From: Typha latifolia | Taxonomy: Eukaryota; Streptophyta; Magnoliopsida; Poales; Typhaceae | DNA: 64,000 nucleotides | Assembly (NCBI GenBank): GCA_019914945.1 | Contig: CM034100.1 | Span: forward strand, 16,689,096-16,753,095 | Direction of reading: 5' to 3' | Shown here: positions 33,223 to 46,052 of the stretch, piece after piece | Position numbering within the stretch: the first letter of the stretch is position 1 | Layout: the number at the start of each line of letters is the position of its first letter | The notes under the pieces: model-generated | What the model was told of the DNA's origin: nothing | Seen by the model: the letters and a program-made list of their open reading frames with translations, nothing else | Database searches by the model: none | Made by a program: the position numbers and the translations under genes

Positions 33223-36200
33223 GCTAGAGAAAGAGTGTTTATATGTCATATTTTTCTTGAATAGAAATTTGGCTTGGTCTCCGTGATGGCCTACAATTTT
33301 TTTATGCATTTAGTCTTCTTTCACATCTTCTTTTTATATGCCCATATGAGATTCTAACATCAGAGAAGGTTACAATACTACGCACAAAGTTTGCAATTGT
33401 TCTCTATCTGCTTGCACAGTGATTCAATAATTCTACGTGACATATAGGTCCTTGCTCTTATAACTAAAAGCAAACTTAGTTGAACTTTTTTTTTCCTTTT
33501 ATAATTTTCTGACTAGTGTCCATTTTGTTAATTTATACAAGGAAAGAACATTGAGGTCTTCAATCTCTCCTGTCCCTTTCTTTGAATTATTTAATTCACA
33601 TGACAAATTTTTGGTTTGTTCCTACCCACAGAAAATGGACATGAGACTACGAGAGCAAATGAGCAATGCACCTGACCAACAAGAAGCAGGGCAAATCACA
33701 AGCAATTAACATTGACACTCCGGAAGACTGTCAGGTAACTTGTTGCTTGGCTAACCAGGTATAACTATGATGTGTAACATTTCTTTTTGTTGCTTTCAGT
33801 CCATTCAGTTGCCACTAATTGGCTTTAGCAAGAGGGCTTTGACATAATCTCTTTACTGGCCATTTTAGCCTATAAAATATCATCAACCTATGAATACTTG
33901 TTAGAGGGTTGCTGCTACTGCAAAGCATGAGTTGATATGGCCTGTTAAAATATTATAAGTTAGGGTTCAGTCAGTTTTCTATCCACAATCTTCCCTGCAG
34001 GAGATTGGTGGGGTCACGCTTATCACTGCACTCTGATTAGAAGATCAGATGCGGCAGCAATTTGTGCATGGTGTTACTATTACCTCCCTGGAAGCCATTA
34101 TCCTCCACCTTTTTCCATGACTTCAGTCATATGTACTTGTTGGCCACTAAGGCATAGTGTAGTGGCTGTTTTTTGAGACATCAAGGAAAAGACACTCGGT
34201 AGGCTTTAAAAACCATCAGTTGCTCAACAATTTGCAGGTTAAACTAGTTAAATAATTGAATGCAAGCTATGTCTAGGTTTTCAAATGGCTATTGTTGAGG
34301 GGAAAAAAATTATATACTTGAGAACTTCACTAATCCCCGCCTGCAGCCTTCTCATCTTTAAAGGTACGATTTCTTGTCTACTATATTATATGGTACTTAT
34401 TTAAATCCAGTTGCAATATATTTAGGTGTATCCATATGGGTTTTGAGCTTTCCTGTCACATCCAGGAATGAGAACAATATGTCATATAGAGCCTAAATCA
34501 TGTCCTGACATCGATCGGTCCCACAGAGACCAGAAATGCAACTCTTTCTCAATAGATTACTCTCTTAATTTGTTACTCTTCTTAGGAATCTGTATTCCTT
34601 TGTCCACTTTGTGGATGAAAATAGCCACTATTAGGTTTCACTTTCTCCTTTGTACATCCAAGAGGTGGTGAAATTCAGATGAAGTTACTACATGCTGGAA
34701 AAAGGAAGTGAAAGCTTGAAATTTTCTGTTTCCTATTAGTGATTATTAAATACCAAGCTGTTTTTATTCTATTATTATTCTCTTTTTCTTTCTGATAAAT
34801 TGCCTGGGTCATTTGCATGAAGAATCAAAATGATCCTTGTTTTTGTAAGATTTTTATTTTCTGTTTCACTTTGTAGTACTAATCAATTCTAATTATACAT
34901 CATTCGATTATTCCGGCAGGCATGCATAGATTCCATATCGATAATAAAAGGAGTTCTAATAATTCTACAGAGAAACAAAAAATGTACAATTCTACAGGAT
35001 TAAAACTATTTTGTGTTCTCGTTCAACTAATCTGAATTGAAGTCTTTAATAATCTTTTCTTTTTTTTTGCTTTCACACAGATAGGATCATATCTTTTCAC
35101 TTTTTTACCAGGCTTTTGTTTCTCCTCGGGGATCCTCGTCCGCGTGCTATCACCCACCAATCAAAGTAGCAAATTGGAGAAGTGAATGCCATGTGACTCT
35201 TGGGATTATCACTTGTCTTGCCTACCTAACTTTCTCCCTTTATTTCCTTTCATTATATCCATTTCCAAGTACTCGTAAACAGTGGTATTTTATATTAGCT
35301 TGAGACTTGAAAGAGTGGGTCCAGTACGTAAAGCACGACTGTACATTGCCATGGCTTTTGTATAACAGGAGCCTAATGGGAAACCAAGTGAAGTGGAGCA
35401 TGAAAGCTTGGCGTTACCATAGTGTCCTGACAAGATTAATTAAATAGAACAATGGTTGATGACATGGCACAGTGACAGTGGTCGAGGTATCAATTACGTA
35501 TCAAGTGTTGGAGCTCCAAATCGTGTGTTAAAATGTATGACATCCGCAATTAAATTAGGTGCAGTATGTTGTATTATTGGTGGATTGGCACAATCTTGTA
35601 GGGAAGGCAATATGTTTTTGTTGTTCCTTTATATTACGACTGTTGAGGATTCCATTGTCAGCTTCGTATTAGTTAATCTACCAATCTGTTTGTTTCGATA
35701 AATGTTCAACTATAAAATGCCAATGATGTCTTATATATTGTTGGGCATAATTTGCTGTTGACTGGTTTTAGGTTGGTTTTTATGTCTACTAATACATTTT
35801 CTTCGGATTCATGAAAACTAAGCACCCTTATGTTGTTTACTTCGATTTACACCCTCGTTTTATTAGTTTTCATTTGACTTTTGTACTTTTAGTAAATTGT
35901 AGGAAATAACTCTTTATTTTTTGTGAGAAGTTGAAATTTATTAGTGTCTCACTTAAATTGGTGCCGTTGAAATTTAAATTTAGGTACACTCAATCGACGT
36001 AAGTCTGATAGAAGAAACAGTTGTCGAGTGTTCTTATCTAAAACCAGAGCAATTTATTAAAAAGCTCTTTAACTTTTTTAAAAGTAGTACGATGAATTTT
36101 TATGTAAGTTATGTTTTTTTTTTTAATATATGTATCTAGTATTAAAATAGAGGTGATCAATTTCTAAGAGCCCAAAACTTGTTGTTAGGATGTGTTTTGG

Positions 36201-36366
36201 TGATAAGAAATAGATAAGAAAAAGTTTATATTTGGTACAAATTTAAAGGTTTTTTTTTTTAATTTTTTTTTAACAAATGCCTCGTCTAAAATACAGAATC
36301 GAATTAAAAAGTAGTAAGGAAAAAAAGAGAAGAAAAAAGCAATGCTTAGGTAGATTTAACCGCAGG
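33223..36366. other. Intergenic DNA, no gene seen
   Basis: About 3.1 kb of AT-rich sequence containing the LBD promoter and, at its right end, the 3' flank of the small gene at 36367. The longest open frame (35456-35701) has no family features. Confidence 0.5.
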
Positions 36367-36708
36367 TCACGCATAATGGGGGAATGCGAAGGCGGGAGCG
36401 TTCCCCGGCACCGGCTCGTAGTGGAAGGGAGCGGCCGGGTGCTGCCACGTGGCGCCGACGGCGACGGCGTTCCCTCGGCAGGGAGGTGCCGCCACCTCCT
36501 CTTCCCTCTCCGCCGTCCGATTGACTCGGGGGACGGCCGAGATGTCGAGCGGTGAGAGTAGGGGAATGGCGGACCTCCACTCGGCGACGGCGGCGGGCTC
36601 TGCGGGGCTCACCTGGATCGACGACGGCGCGCGCATCTGGAGGCGGCTCCTCTGTCGGCGCAGCTTGCCGCGGCCGGTCACCGGAGTCGTGGCGTCGAGC
36701 CCGTCCAT
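36367..36708 (-). CDS. Small protein of unknown function, 113 residues
   Basis: An open frame runs further upstream, but that part is AT-rich and low in coding character. The Met at 36708 begins the GC-rich section MDGLDATTPVTGRGKLRRQR and ends AFAFPHYA. Visible parts: a basic stretch GRGKLRRQRSRLQMR (12-26), then APSSIQVSPAEP, then EWRSAIPLLSPL (43-54), then a Glu/Arg patch and a Pro/Ala-rich tail. There is no signal peptide or membrane segment; the basic stretch could be nuclear. SPAEP and LLSPL contain SP sites. It shares a divergent promoter with the TPR gene at 37538. I recall similar short plant proteins with an RLQMRAPSSIQVSP-like block but no known function, so I assign none. Confidence 0.55.
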   Translation of the reverse strand: MDGLDATTPVTGRGKLRRQRSRLQMRAPSSIQVSPAEPAAVAEWRSAIPLLSPLDISAVPRVNRTAEREEEVAAPPCRGNAVAVGATWQHPAAPFHYEPVPGNAPAFAFPHYA

Positions 36709-37537
36709 CCCAAAGAATAAAATGGGCGAAGGAAAGATAGTGGGATGTGTGGATTTTATATTTTTAGCTAGAGTGAGTTGGGGAACTGGAATCGTTTCTT
36801 TTTGACCGGCTGAGTTGGAGTCGAGTTGTATTGTACTGGATAGGAACATGGGAGGGAGGCTTTGGAATCTTTTATACTTACTCTCTTTCTTTTCTTCTTT
36901 TATACAATATATATATTTGGGTCGTGCAAGATAATTGGATATGTAATCTATTTTATATCTTGCAGGATCTTGATTGGATTTAATAGATCGGGACTTAGAA
37001 TGATGAGAAGAGGGTAAGTCAAATTCTACAAGATAAAAGGAAACAGCATATAAGAGGATTTCAGAAATTAATAGAGACAAATTAAGCATGTAGAGATGAC
37101 CAATCAACTACTCAAATCTATTATTATTACTACTAAATGCAAACCAAAGAATATTTCGCCTCTCTGCTGTACCACTCTCTCTCTCTCCCCCTCTCAAGCA
37201 TTTCGTCGAGCACCTTCTTCCTCGGTGCGGAAGAACCCGAGCTTCTCCCGCGCCGCGCGCCTCCGAGGTCGACGACGCGGGGGTGGTTGATGAGACTCTC
37301 GGGCCGGTGGATGAAGAAGGAAGGGACGGTGGTGATGCCGGCGTCGACGAGTGTATTCTGCGGCCATGGTTAGTGTGGATTTGGGTTTTGGTTTAGAGCT
37401 CGGGTAGTGTATTACGAGATATTAATTAGATACGCATAAGAGCGTGATTCGTCGTTAATTTGAGAGGTAATTAACCAAATTTCATGTATTAATTCCCACT
37501 TCCACAAAAACCCTTTCTTTTTACCCTGCCGCGCGCC
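36709..37537. promoter_or_regulatory. Divergent promoter region with an embedded gene relic
   Basis: 829 bp between two head-to-head start codons. A TATA-like run at about 36907-36917 may serve the minus-strand gene. The middle holds the dioxygenase relic annotated separately; a CT tract lies at 37176-37196. Confidence 0.45.
37144..37372 (-). pseudogene. Relic of a 2-oxoglutarate/Fe(II) dioxygenase gene (ACC-oxidase-homolog type), N-terminal part
   Basis: On the minus strand one frame reads LVDAGITTVPSFFIHRPESL, then VVDLGGARR, then VLDEMLER and WYSREAK. These are, in order, the N-terminal blocks of plant ACC-oxidase-homolog proteins (G-VDAGIT-VP-FI-P, VVDL-G, VLDEMLEG, E-K--YY-R). Between GARR and VLDEMLE the expected WGFFQV-NHG segment is found only in another frame as AREKLGFFR, with part of it missing, so at least one deletion and frameshift occurred. 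No jelly-roll or HxD...H iron ligands are present. The patch is GC-rich against AT-rich flanks. This is a dead fragment, probably of duplicated gene origin. Confidence 0.65.
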
Positions 37538-40153
37538 ATGAGACGAGCTTCCTCCTCCCTTCTCTCCTCGCTCTCCAAATCCAACCATTTCTCCGTCAAT
37601 CTCCTCTCAAATCTCTTCTTACACCTCCCTCTCCGAAACCACTCTCCCATTTATCCTTCCCATCTCGCCCCTTCTTCCAATCCTTACTCCCAGTCCTCGC
37701 TTAGATGCCCCTCGCACCGTTCCATCCAAACCCAACCATGGATTCCTCCTTCTTCCCGATCATATACCTCGGAAATGGAATCCAAGTCCGCTCCAGAAGA
37801 AATCGTCGTCGCCTTCGAAGCACTCGAGTCCTCTTTAGGCGGCGAAGACGACAAGAGGCTCGGCGTGGCTTGCTTGGAGGTGGGAGAGAAGTTGGAGTCG
37901 TTTGGGTCTGAGGAACTTGATAAAGCTCTCGCCGTTGCTCTCAGGGCTGTTAAAATCTTTGAGAAGAGTGATGGAGGGTGGTCCTTCTCGGTGGCGAAGG
38001 CCCTTCGCTTGGTGGGTTCGATCAGTTGCAAGATGAAGCGGTTCGAGGAAAGCTTGGAGGCACTAAACACGGCAGATGAGATTCTGGGTGCGTTGGAGAA
38101 GGAAGGATGCGGCGAATCCGATGTTGGGTTGGTGCGAATTGCCGTCCAAGTCCAGCTTGCTAGCACGAAAACCGCAATGGGTAGAAGATGGGAAGCTGTG
38201 GTCAATCTACGGAGGTCCGTGGAGCTTAAAGAGTTGATCTTGGAGCCTAATAGTTTGGAATTGGGAACGGCTTATAAGGATTTGGCTGAGGCTTATACGG
38301 TGGTATTGAATTTTAAAGAGGCATTGCCACTTTGTTCGAAGGCGATGGACATTTACAAAGAGCAAGTTGGGTTGAATTCCATGGAGGTGAGCCAGCTTCG
38401 GCGCCTGCTTGGGGTTATCTATGTTGGATTAGGGGAGAATGAGAAAGCATTGGAGCAGAGCGAGGTCTCCATGAGGGTCTTGGAAAGTTTAGGGTTGGTT
38501 ACTGAATCGTTTCAGGTTGGAATTGATGTTGCTAACATACAGATTAGTCTGGGAAGGCTAGATGAGGCAATTAACATGCTTAAAAGGGTGATTCAACAAG
38601 CCGAGAAGGAAAGCGAGACCCGGGCATTTGTTCTTGTTGCAATGGCAAGGGCCTTGTGTTGCCAGGAGAAGTTTGGGGAATCAAGGCGGTGTTTGGAGAT
38701 AGCTTGTGATATTCTTGATAAGAAGGAGGCTGTCTGTGCTGCAAAGGTTGCTGAGGCATATGCAGAGATATCAATGTTATATGAAACGATGAGTGAGTTC
38801 GAGACTTCTCTGTCATTGATGAAGAGGACTCTTGCCATTCTTGAGACACTCCCAGATGAGCAACATCTGGAAGGAAGCATCTTGGCTAGAATTGGTTGGT
38901 TGCTTCTCTTGACAAAGAGAGTTCCACAGGCTGTTCCATACTTGGATAGTGCAATTGAGAAGCTGAAGAACTGTTTTGGGTCGAAGCATTTTGGTCTGGG
39001 ATTTGTTTTTAAGCACCTGGGAGAGGCGCATTTGGATATGGATCAGCCACAATCGGCAGTGAAGTTTCTTACACTTGCAAGAGACATCATTGATATCTCT
39101 TTTGGATCAGATCATGAGGATTCAATTGACATAAACCAGCTCCTTGCTAATGCATACGGAGTATTGGGGAGGTATGTTGACTATTGCATCATGTTTTTAT
39201 TTCATTTCTCACATCTTGATACCATTTTTTTCTCAGCTGCCACAGGAATGTAATGATGGCTAAAACAATCTTAGTTTTCAATATTATCTTGAAAATTTCT
39301 GGTATCCTGCATATGCTATCTTAGTTGTATGTCTGTAGCTAGGTAACTATGTTTTACACACAAGTTAAAATTTCCTATAGTTGGTTCCTTGTATTCATGA
39401 TGCAGGTACTCCATTGTTGGGTCTATAGTTGGTTCCTTGTATCAGCTGCCACAGGAACAAGGCTTTTTTTCTATAGTTCACATACGATGGTTGTCTCACA
39501 ATTCCAGAGTTTCTATAATTCCAACAAAAGATTCAACATTGGGTTGTCATGATTTCACTTGCTTCAACATTGTGACTCTATTACAAGGTTTTCTGGTTTT
39601 AAGCAAATTACTGTAACATTTTATCTTGGCACATACCATTTTCTCTTTAGTTAATTAGAGCTCGTAGGTTAAGTTGGTTGAACAATATATAAGCAAGGCC
39701 AAATGAGCTCCATCAGTAGTGCATCTTGCACCATCATACAGTTCCTGTATAAAGTCTGGAGTATAATATAATTGCTTCGAGGAGGAAATAAACCCTGGGC
39801 TGGGCACCTGCTTCATAGCATCTATGATTTGATTACATGCATTTAATGGGCTTATAAACTGCCCTTTTTCTCTGTTTAATACTACTGCATAATTGCATAA
39901 TTGATCCATCTTTTCTTTGCTTTATTTAAATACTTGAAACTCTGTAATATTATATGCCAATGGAAATTACAGCTACACGCTTGCAATGGATTCTCAACAA
40001 CGAGTTATAGACGCATGGGAAAGGCATGGGTCTAGCGCCATAGAGGACCTGAGAGAAGCTCACCGTCTACTTCAGCAGCTAAAGAAAAAGGCTCAGGGAT
40101 CACCTTCTGCTGTATTTCCTGCAAATTCCTTGCCATTGCTGCCACAGAAGTGA
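37538..40153 (+). CDS. Organelle-targeted TPR protein, kinesin-light-chain-related
   Basis: Two exons, 37538-39171 and 39973-40153, joined in phase 2 (donor GGGAG/GTATGT, acceptor TTACAG), give 604 residues; the last exon adds YTLAMDSQQRVIDAWERHG and a Lys-rich end. The first 75 residues are rich in Ser, Arg and Leu, lack acidic residues (MRRASSSLLSSLSKSN... RSIQTQ), and look like a mitochondrial presequence. From about residue 85 on the protein is helical TPR repeats of the kinesin-light-chain type, for example ALAVALRAVKIFEKS, ELGTAYKDLAEAYTVVLNF, ALPLCSKAMDIYKEQVG, AINMLKRVIQQAEKE and LGFVFKHLGEAHLDMDQPQS. There is no motor domain or membrane segment. Plant proteins of this class are usually annotated as kinesin-light-chain-related TPR proteins; partner and process are unknown. 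The 801-bp intron has small internal duplications. Confidence 0.82.
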
Positions 40154-42070
40154 TGTTGCTCGGAACAATCTCTTGCAACGTAAGTTAAAATGTTTGTTAA
40201 GTGCCATTCTCAGTTCTACAATTCTTTTTCCTTTATTATGCATAACTAATCCTTAAGTACATCAACAAAATGTGTAACTAGGTGTGGAGTGCACCCGGTT
40301 GGGTAATGGAATTTTCATCTATTACGGAAAAGTAGACTAGCTTAAAGAAGAGCAGACCAGCCAATTAGTCAGTTTTTTCTGTCTTGAAGCAGATCTCTTG
40401 AACAATGGTCTTATCTGGTGGTAAATGGGTGGGTAAACGTGTGAAGCCTCAATTTAAAAGTAAACTTTGATTAGGTCAAGTTGAACTTGGCACTGCAACC
40501 AAAACTGACACATCTACCCAACTGAACGGGTCAAAAAGAGGTCAGCTCATTCACGTTTGGTAAATGGCTACTAAGAAATTCATATAGACATAATATTTGG
40601 TGGTGGGTTTCTGTCATAGGTTTATCTTGATTAAGTCTTCTAAGTAGGCTGTTTTTTCATTTCAATCTCATGCAAAGTTAAAAGTAACCACAGGAAAACT
40701 ACTTTCATGTATCCTCTTTTATTTTTATCTTCGGCCTTATGTTTGCATTGTCTTTTGTTATAAAACAGAAGTTCCTAAGACACTAACCTGCTAAAATTTC
40801 ATTATCAAACTTTCAGATAATTCTAAGCAATTGAACTTCTCTTAAATACTTGTGACAAGCGATTTTGACTATGTTTGAGATAATTTTGTGCTACATGTTC
40901 TCCATCAGTTGGACAATGGCAGTTTTCTAAATAATGGCTCTGTTTACCGTTTCATATCAGGTATAGAGCTAAGGAATAAAGATAGAAGCCACATGATTAT
41001 TTTCCTGATATATTTGGCTGAACACAATTATGTGCAGTGACCGAATTCTGCCTCCTACATGTATCAAGTCTGCTAGCATCAGATTGCAGTAATTAACAGG
41101 TCAGGATCACGTTGTCATTAATGGACCTCTTGAGTGTTATATTGAGGTATGATCTTAAAAATTAAGACGTGAACAAGTGGGCATGTTTATGCCGATGTAC
41201 TCATAATAGACCTTTCAGCAGGTGAACATAGGTATGAAACTTGAATTGGAAGCTACTAACAGAGAGCAGGAGTCAAAGATAGAGGGAGACATTAGTTGTA
41301 TTCGTCTATGGGGACTCAACTCGCAAAAGCTTATTGGTGATTTGAGTTACCTAGTATTACTATGGCTTCAAGAGAGATATTTCATTGAATTTGAATCCAA
41401 AAAGAAAGTGGTGTTCATAAGCTCCGCAATCTGCTTTAGAGATGTTCACAGTTAATTTTCAGACTTCTCCAGATGCAGGCAAAATCCCTTCTGCAGGTTC
41501 TAGCTGTATCTGGTGTTCTAAGAAGAAACACTGTAGGTCTAGTCTTTCTGTAATGCCAAATAATTATGGCTTTAGTGTTTGCCTGAGTCTGGCCTCTCTG
41601 TTGCTTCCTTTATAGTAAGAAACTTTCCATTTTATTGCTCATTAATAGTGCCCTTGAACTAATTTAATTCGTGTTTATTTTATACCATGTATAATCCCTT
41701 AAGCATGTATTATCTTTTTTTTTAATGAAATACAAGCACTAAGGAAACTATGAATTGATACAAACAATAGCACTTACAATTCAAATCCAGTGTTCAGTAT
41801 ACATATGCAGATCTATGATGGTTTCTTTCTATATACAACTTCTCATGGCACCTATTGATTCCAGAATGCAACACTGCACATCTTATCTTCCTTCTATATA
41901 CAAACTATTTTACAGTTTGTCAACTGATACTATGCCATTCATAGAAGGATTCAACAACAACTCACACATATTTGGAAGAAGCAGTAATGCTACTCCATCG
42001 AATGTAATCGAGCTTGTAGATGGAGAAGTGGCAAAGAAGATACTCAGACTCGACGGTCTATGAGCCAATA

Positions 42071-42360
42071 CTAAGTTGGATTAAGTGGTCTTGCTTCAGA
42101 ACAGTAAGGAAGAAGACCACCAAGATCAGTGATAAAAGCTTCAAACACTGGCATCGGATTGAAAGAGAGATCCAACTCAAGAACTAATTGCCAAGAGAAG
42201 AGAGCAAAATTGAGAGAGAGGGAGTTTGGTAAGGTTGGAAATGGCATAGTTGGAGATGTAAGGCAGTAGAACTGAAGCAAATGATGAAGGATTAATTGTG
42301 AGCAATTAGAATGATACCAATGGAAAGCCAAATCAGAGAGAAGCTATTTATAGAATGAGA
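42071..42360 (-). other. Possible short transcript with TATA box, unknown
   Basis: TATAAATAG at about 42348-42356 on the minus strand is well formed. About 90 nt downstream begins a 59-codon frame (MPFPTLPNSLSLN ... SEARPLNPT). No signal peptide or known peptide-hormone motif is visible, and an imperfect hairpin overlaps its end (42085-42120). It may be a small peptide gene, a non-coding transcript or chance. Confidence 0.2.
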
Positions 42361-45300
42361 GGAAAAACTTTAATCTTATGGAGAGGATGAGACTGGTCAA
42401 GAAAGGCTTGCAGTTGGACCTTGCCTTACAGCTTATGAAACTAATGGCTAGAATATATACAAGTAATTAACAATGCATATTAAATTATTTAATCTTAGCT
42501 TCCAGAAAGACAACCTTGGATTCATTCTTGGCATCTGGAGAGTATTTTTGGCATGAAAAAATAAGTTCATTTCTATTACTATAAGGGTTTCGTGTAGCAG
42601 AGCATTACCTATAGTTGATCACCGAGTTATATTAATGAATTGTGTCACTTCCTAAGTGCTCGAGAAACTTCTAGTTCTTATTCAAAATGCATATATATAT
42701 ATATATATTTGAGTAATTGAGTAGTGCAAGATAAGAAGCTACGTGGGTCACCAACTACTTGGAAAGAGAGACTTTGGAAGAGCTTACTTTTAGTGTTCAA
42801 TCCTAACTGGTTTCATCTCTAGCTAGAAAACGATAGATATGATATTAATCCATTTCTACTAATTAAAATCAATGTTCTTTTTTCTTTTCTTTTTTTTTTT
42901 CTTTTTTGATGAGAAGAGGTCTTGTAGAAATAGTTTCATCAACATTTAGAACAGGGATTAGGATTAACGATTCCAATCCGGAGGTGGATCAGTCCAGAGT
43001 TTACATAGCAAAATCCTAATGACCAAAGAAAACTTCACATAGAATTGATCATAGCCTAGAGAAATGGTCAACTTTTGCTTCCTCTCCCACCAATAATGCC
43101 GATTATAATGAACCATTATGGGATAAAATTTGATATAAATTGGGTTCATCAATCCGACTTAGCCTTTAGAATAATATGACAAGTTTATTTGTTCATGATT
43201 ATCTTTAGAATTTCAAACTAATATCTCCTTTTCTAGTCTCATTAATTATGACATCAGAAGTCTATAACATACCATTTCCTTAGATTCATGCACCTTCCCA
43301 GGAGAGGATTAATAGCAGATAGAAACAGAAGGCAAAAGTGGAATAGATAAAAGTGCACGTGTGCAAAAATTAAGCTCTTTCCCATCCCTTTCCTATTTGT
43401 TTCATTTGCTTTGATATGATATCCATCACTTGAATAATAGTTTGTTGTTCCAATAGAACCCATCTTACTTTTGTCACATGAATTGGTCTAAGATTTAGCT
43501 TTCATGTTAATTGACATGTCTTACTTTTATGCTAATGTCTCAAGAATCGAACCCAACAAGAATTTATATGAAATTGAGAATATTTCTTTACTTTTGTAAA
43601 TAAAAAAAAATTAAAATACCTAAAATACTATTTATTTGACTTTAAATTTAAGTTTCTCCTTGTAATTTTTTTTTTTTTTTTGTTCACTTTCATTCGAAAA
43701 ATTTACTGCGATCCATATTTCATTTAACTTTTAGGTGTTCTCGAGATATTATTAAAAATAAATTGCATACAGTAATATCATTTTTAATAATTCTTCTTTG
43801 TTCTTACTCTCTTGACACCCAATCAAATATTCCAAATCCCTCCAATCTTAGCTCCTTATTCCTGGAATTATGATTTAGAATAAGAGAAGCTTCAAATGCT
43901 CCTTCCTGGAAATGCCTTTTGTGCTCCACATTGCTTTCTTAAAGTCCTCACCTCACCAACCTACACATTTGGAAAGTAAGCAGTAGAAGGCCTTGGTGGG
44001 TCCTTGGATGTTTAATGGAGAACAAAATTACTATAATAAAGAAAACATAGTGACAAGAAGTAGTATCAGTAGTAGTGACATGGTTCTCTGCATCTGGAGC
44101 ACATCATGGGAGATGGAAGGTATACTTTGCTGCCTAACATCTGTCACCATTGTGTGTGCAAATTGAAAAGATCCTCTGAGGACAAGACTGGTTCTTTGAA
44201 GTCTTGAAGTGAAATTGTGTGGTCCTATGTTCATTGTATTAATGCATGCTCTCTGTGGTGCTGGCAATATGACATTAGGTATCCTCTTTGTCTTTGTTTT
44301 AGGTCCCACTTTTGTCTTTATTAGCTTCTCTATCCATTTATCATCTCATTCTCTCTTCACATCTGCTTTGCAGAGCATGTTTCAGATTTGAATCTGATTA
44401 CATTCTTAAAAAGAGATTTGTACATAATTGCACCAAACTTTCAAAATATCATTAATTATTGAACTAAACCTAGATTTAAAAGTTCTAAAGCTATCTAATG
44501 TTATCCAATGTTATAATACAAGAAGAATTGTGGTATTTAAGAGTATTAAAAAAACAAATAGCAGCAAGTATGATATTCTAAAACATATAATTGTGGTATT
44601 TAAGATTGACACTCTTCTATCAGTCCTCAGCTTCTTTCTTTTTTTCTCTTTCTGCAACTAATTTGAAGCATAAGGGAGTAGTGCTGAAATAGGATTCATA
44701 AGAATTCCTCTTAATTTCTTTCACTCACTTCTCCATGATGATCACAGTGAGAGTTTAATCACTTTTGCATGGTTAAGCTGTTAAGGAAACTATAGGCCAG
44801 TCAATGGTCATGCCATCAACTGTGATGGAAAGCTCAGTTTGTTTCTTTGGGACACACCAAAGGATTTTGTGAGGCTCAAACTTTTGTTGATGTCATTATC
44901 ACTAATTCAATTGCATTCTGATAAAGTTTCACAACTTAATCCTCTTTTATTTTAGTTAAAAAAATCATCATCGACGAGAAGATAAAGACCTACGAAGATC
45001 TTCTACTAGCATTACTGAACAGTGAAAGAAGGCAAATAGAATCACAGTACCCATCTGGGAGGACTTCAAACTTACACTTTAATTCCTGAAGAATCTTGAA
45101 ATTAGTCTGTATCTGGTCGAAATTTCAAGTGATATCTCAGACTAAGGATTGAATATTAACAGGAGATCTCTGCGAAAGTCTACTGGATTCCAATTCCTAA
45201 AACGTTGGAGCTTTCTGAGTTTTTGACACGAGTAGTGACGATCTGGAGATGGATGTGTTTATGTCCTCTCTCTCTCTTACAAAAAGAAGTGAATTAAAAG

Positions 45301-46030
45301 CCATATCCAGCAGAGACTTTTGTTCACTTCCATTTCTTTGTTCAACTCAAATGTATTATACTCCTTATTTGATAGGAATAGTTGAAGAGGAATTTCCAAA
45401 GAGAGGATGGATTATGGGAGAGTGTGACTTAAACTACTGATTTGGCCATGCATAATAAGCAAAGGATAGGCCGATTCGCTTGACGATAATATTTTCTATG
45501 TTCATACCCGAATCATGTCATCCATGAACAAGCTCCATAAGATTCAATTTTATCTTTGAAATAAGTATATGAAAGCAGTTATTTTTTCTTCTTCTGTTTT
45601 TGAAAGAAAGCTCGTAAATTAGATATCTTTTCATAATCCAAATTACTTAAGGTATCATAAGCCAAACCAGACTTGAAGACTTGAAGACTTGAAGACAAAG
45701 AGCCTGTCTCCCACCTGTAAAACAGATCTAAATAGAGGGATATAAAATCAACAATCTAAAACATTCTTCGATAATAAGAAGGATAATCCAAGGAGTAGAA
45801 GTGTTAAAGTCATTTAGAATTTTAACCATTGAAAGTGAGTCTCTAAAGACCCAAGACCCAGAAGCATTTTAAAAGTGAAAATTTGACTATAACATTTTAG
45901 TGTAAGAACAAAACTTGAGAGTTTCCTTCCCATAGTCAAACCCTAACAAAGGGTTTTCTTCCTCCTATCATCTTGCCTCCTCTTTCTCCCCTCCCCTAGC
46001 TATTACATTTAGGAGGAGGGGGCCATGGGC

Positions 46031-46052
46031 CTCTCTCTCTCTCTCTCTCTCC
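46031..46052. repeat. (CT)n microsatellite
   Basis: About ten CT units followed by CTT repeats in gene-poor DNA. Confidence 0.85.

Noticed and set aside
43900..44400. Possible miRNA precursor
   Set aside because: No match by eye to common conserved plant miRNAs on either strand and no clear long foldback.
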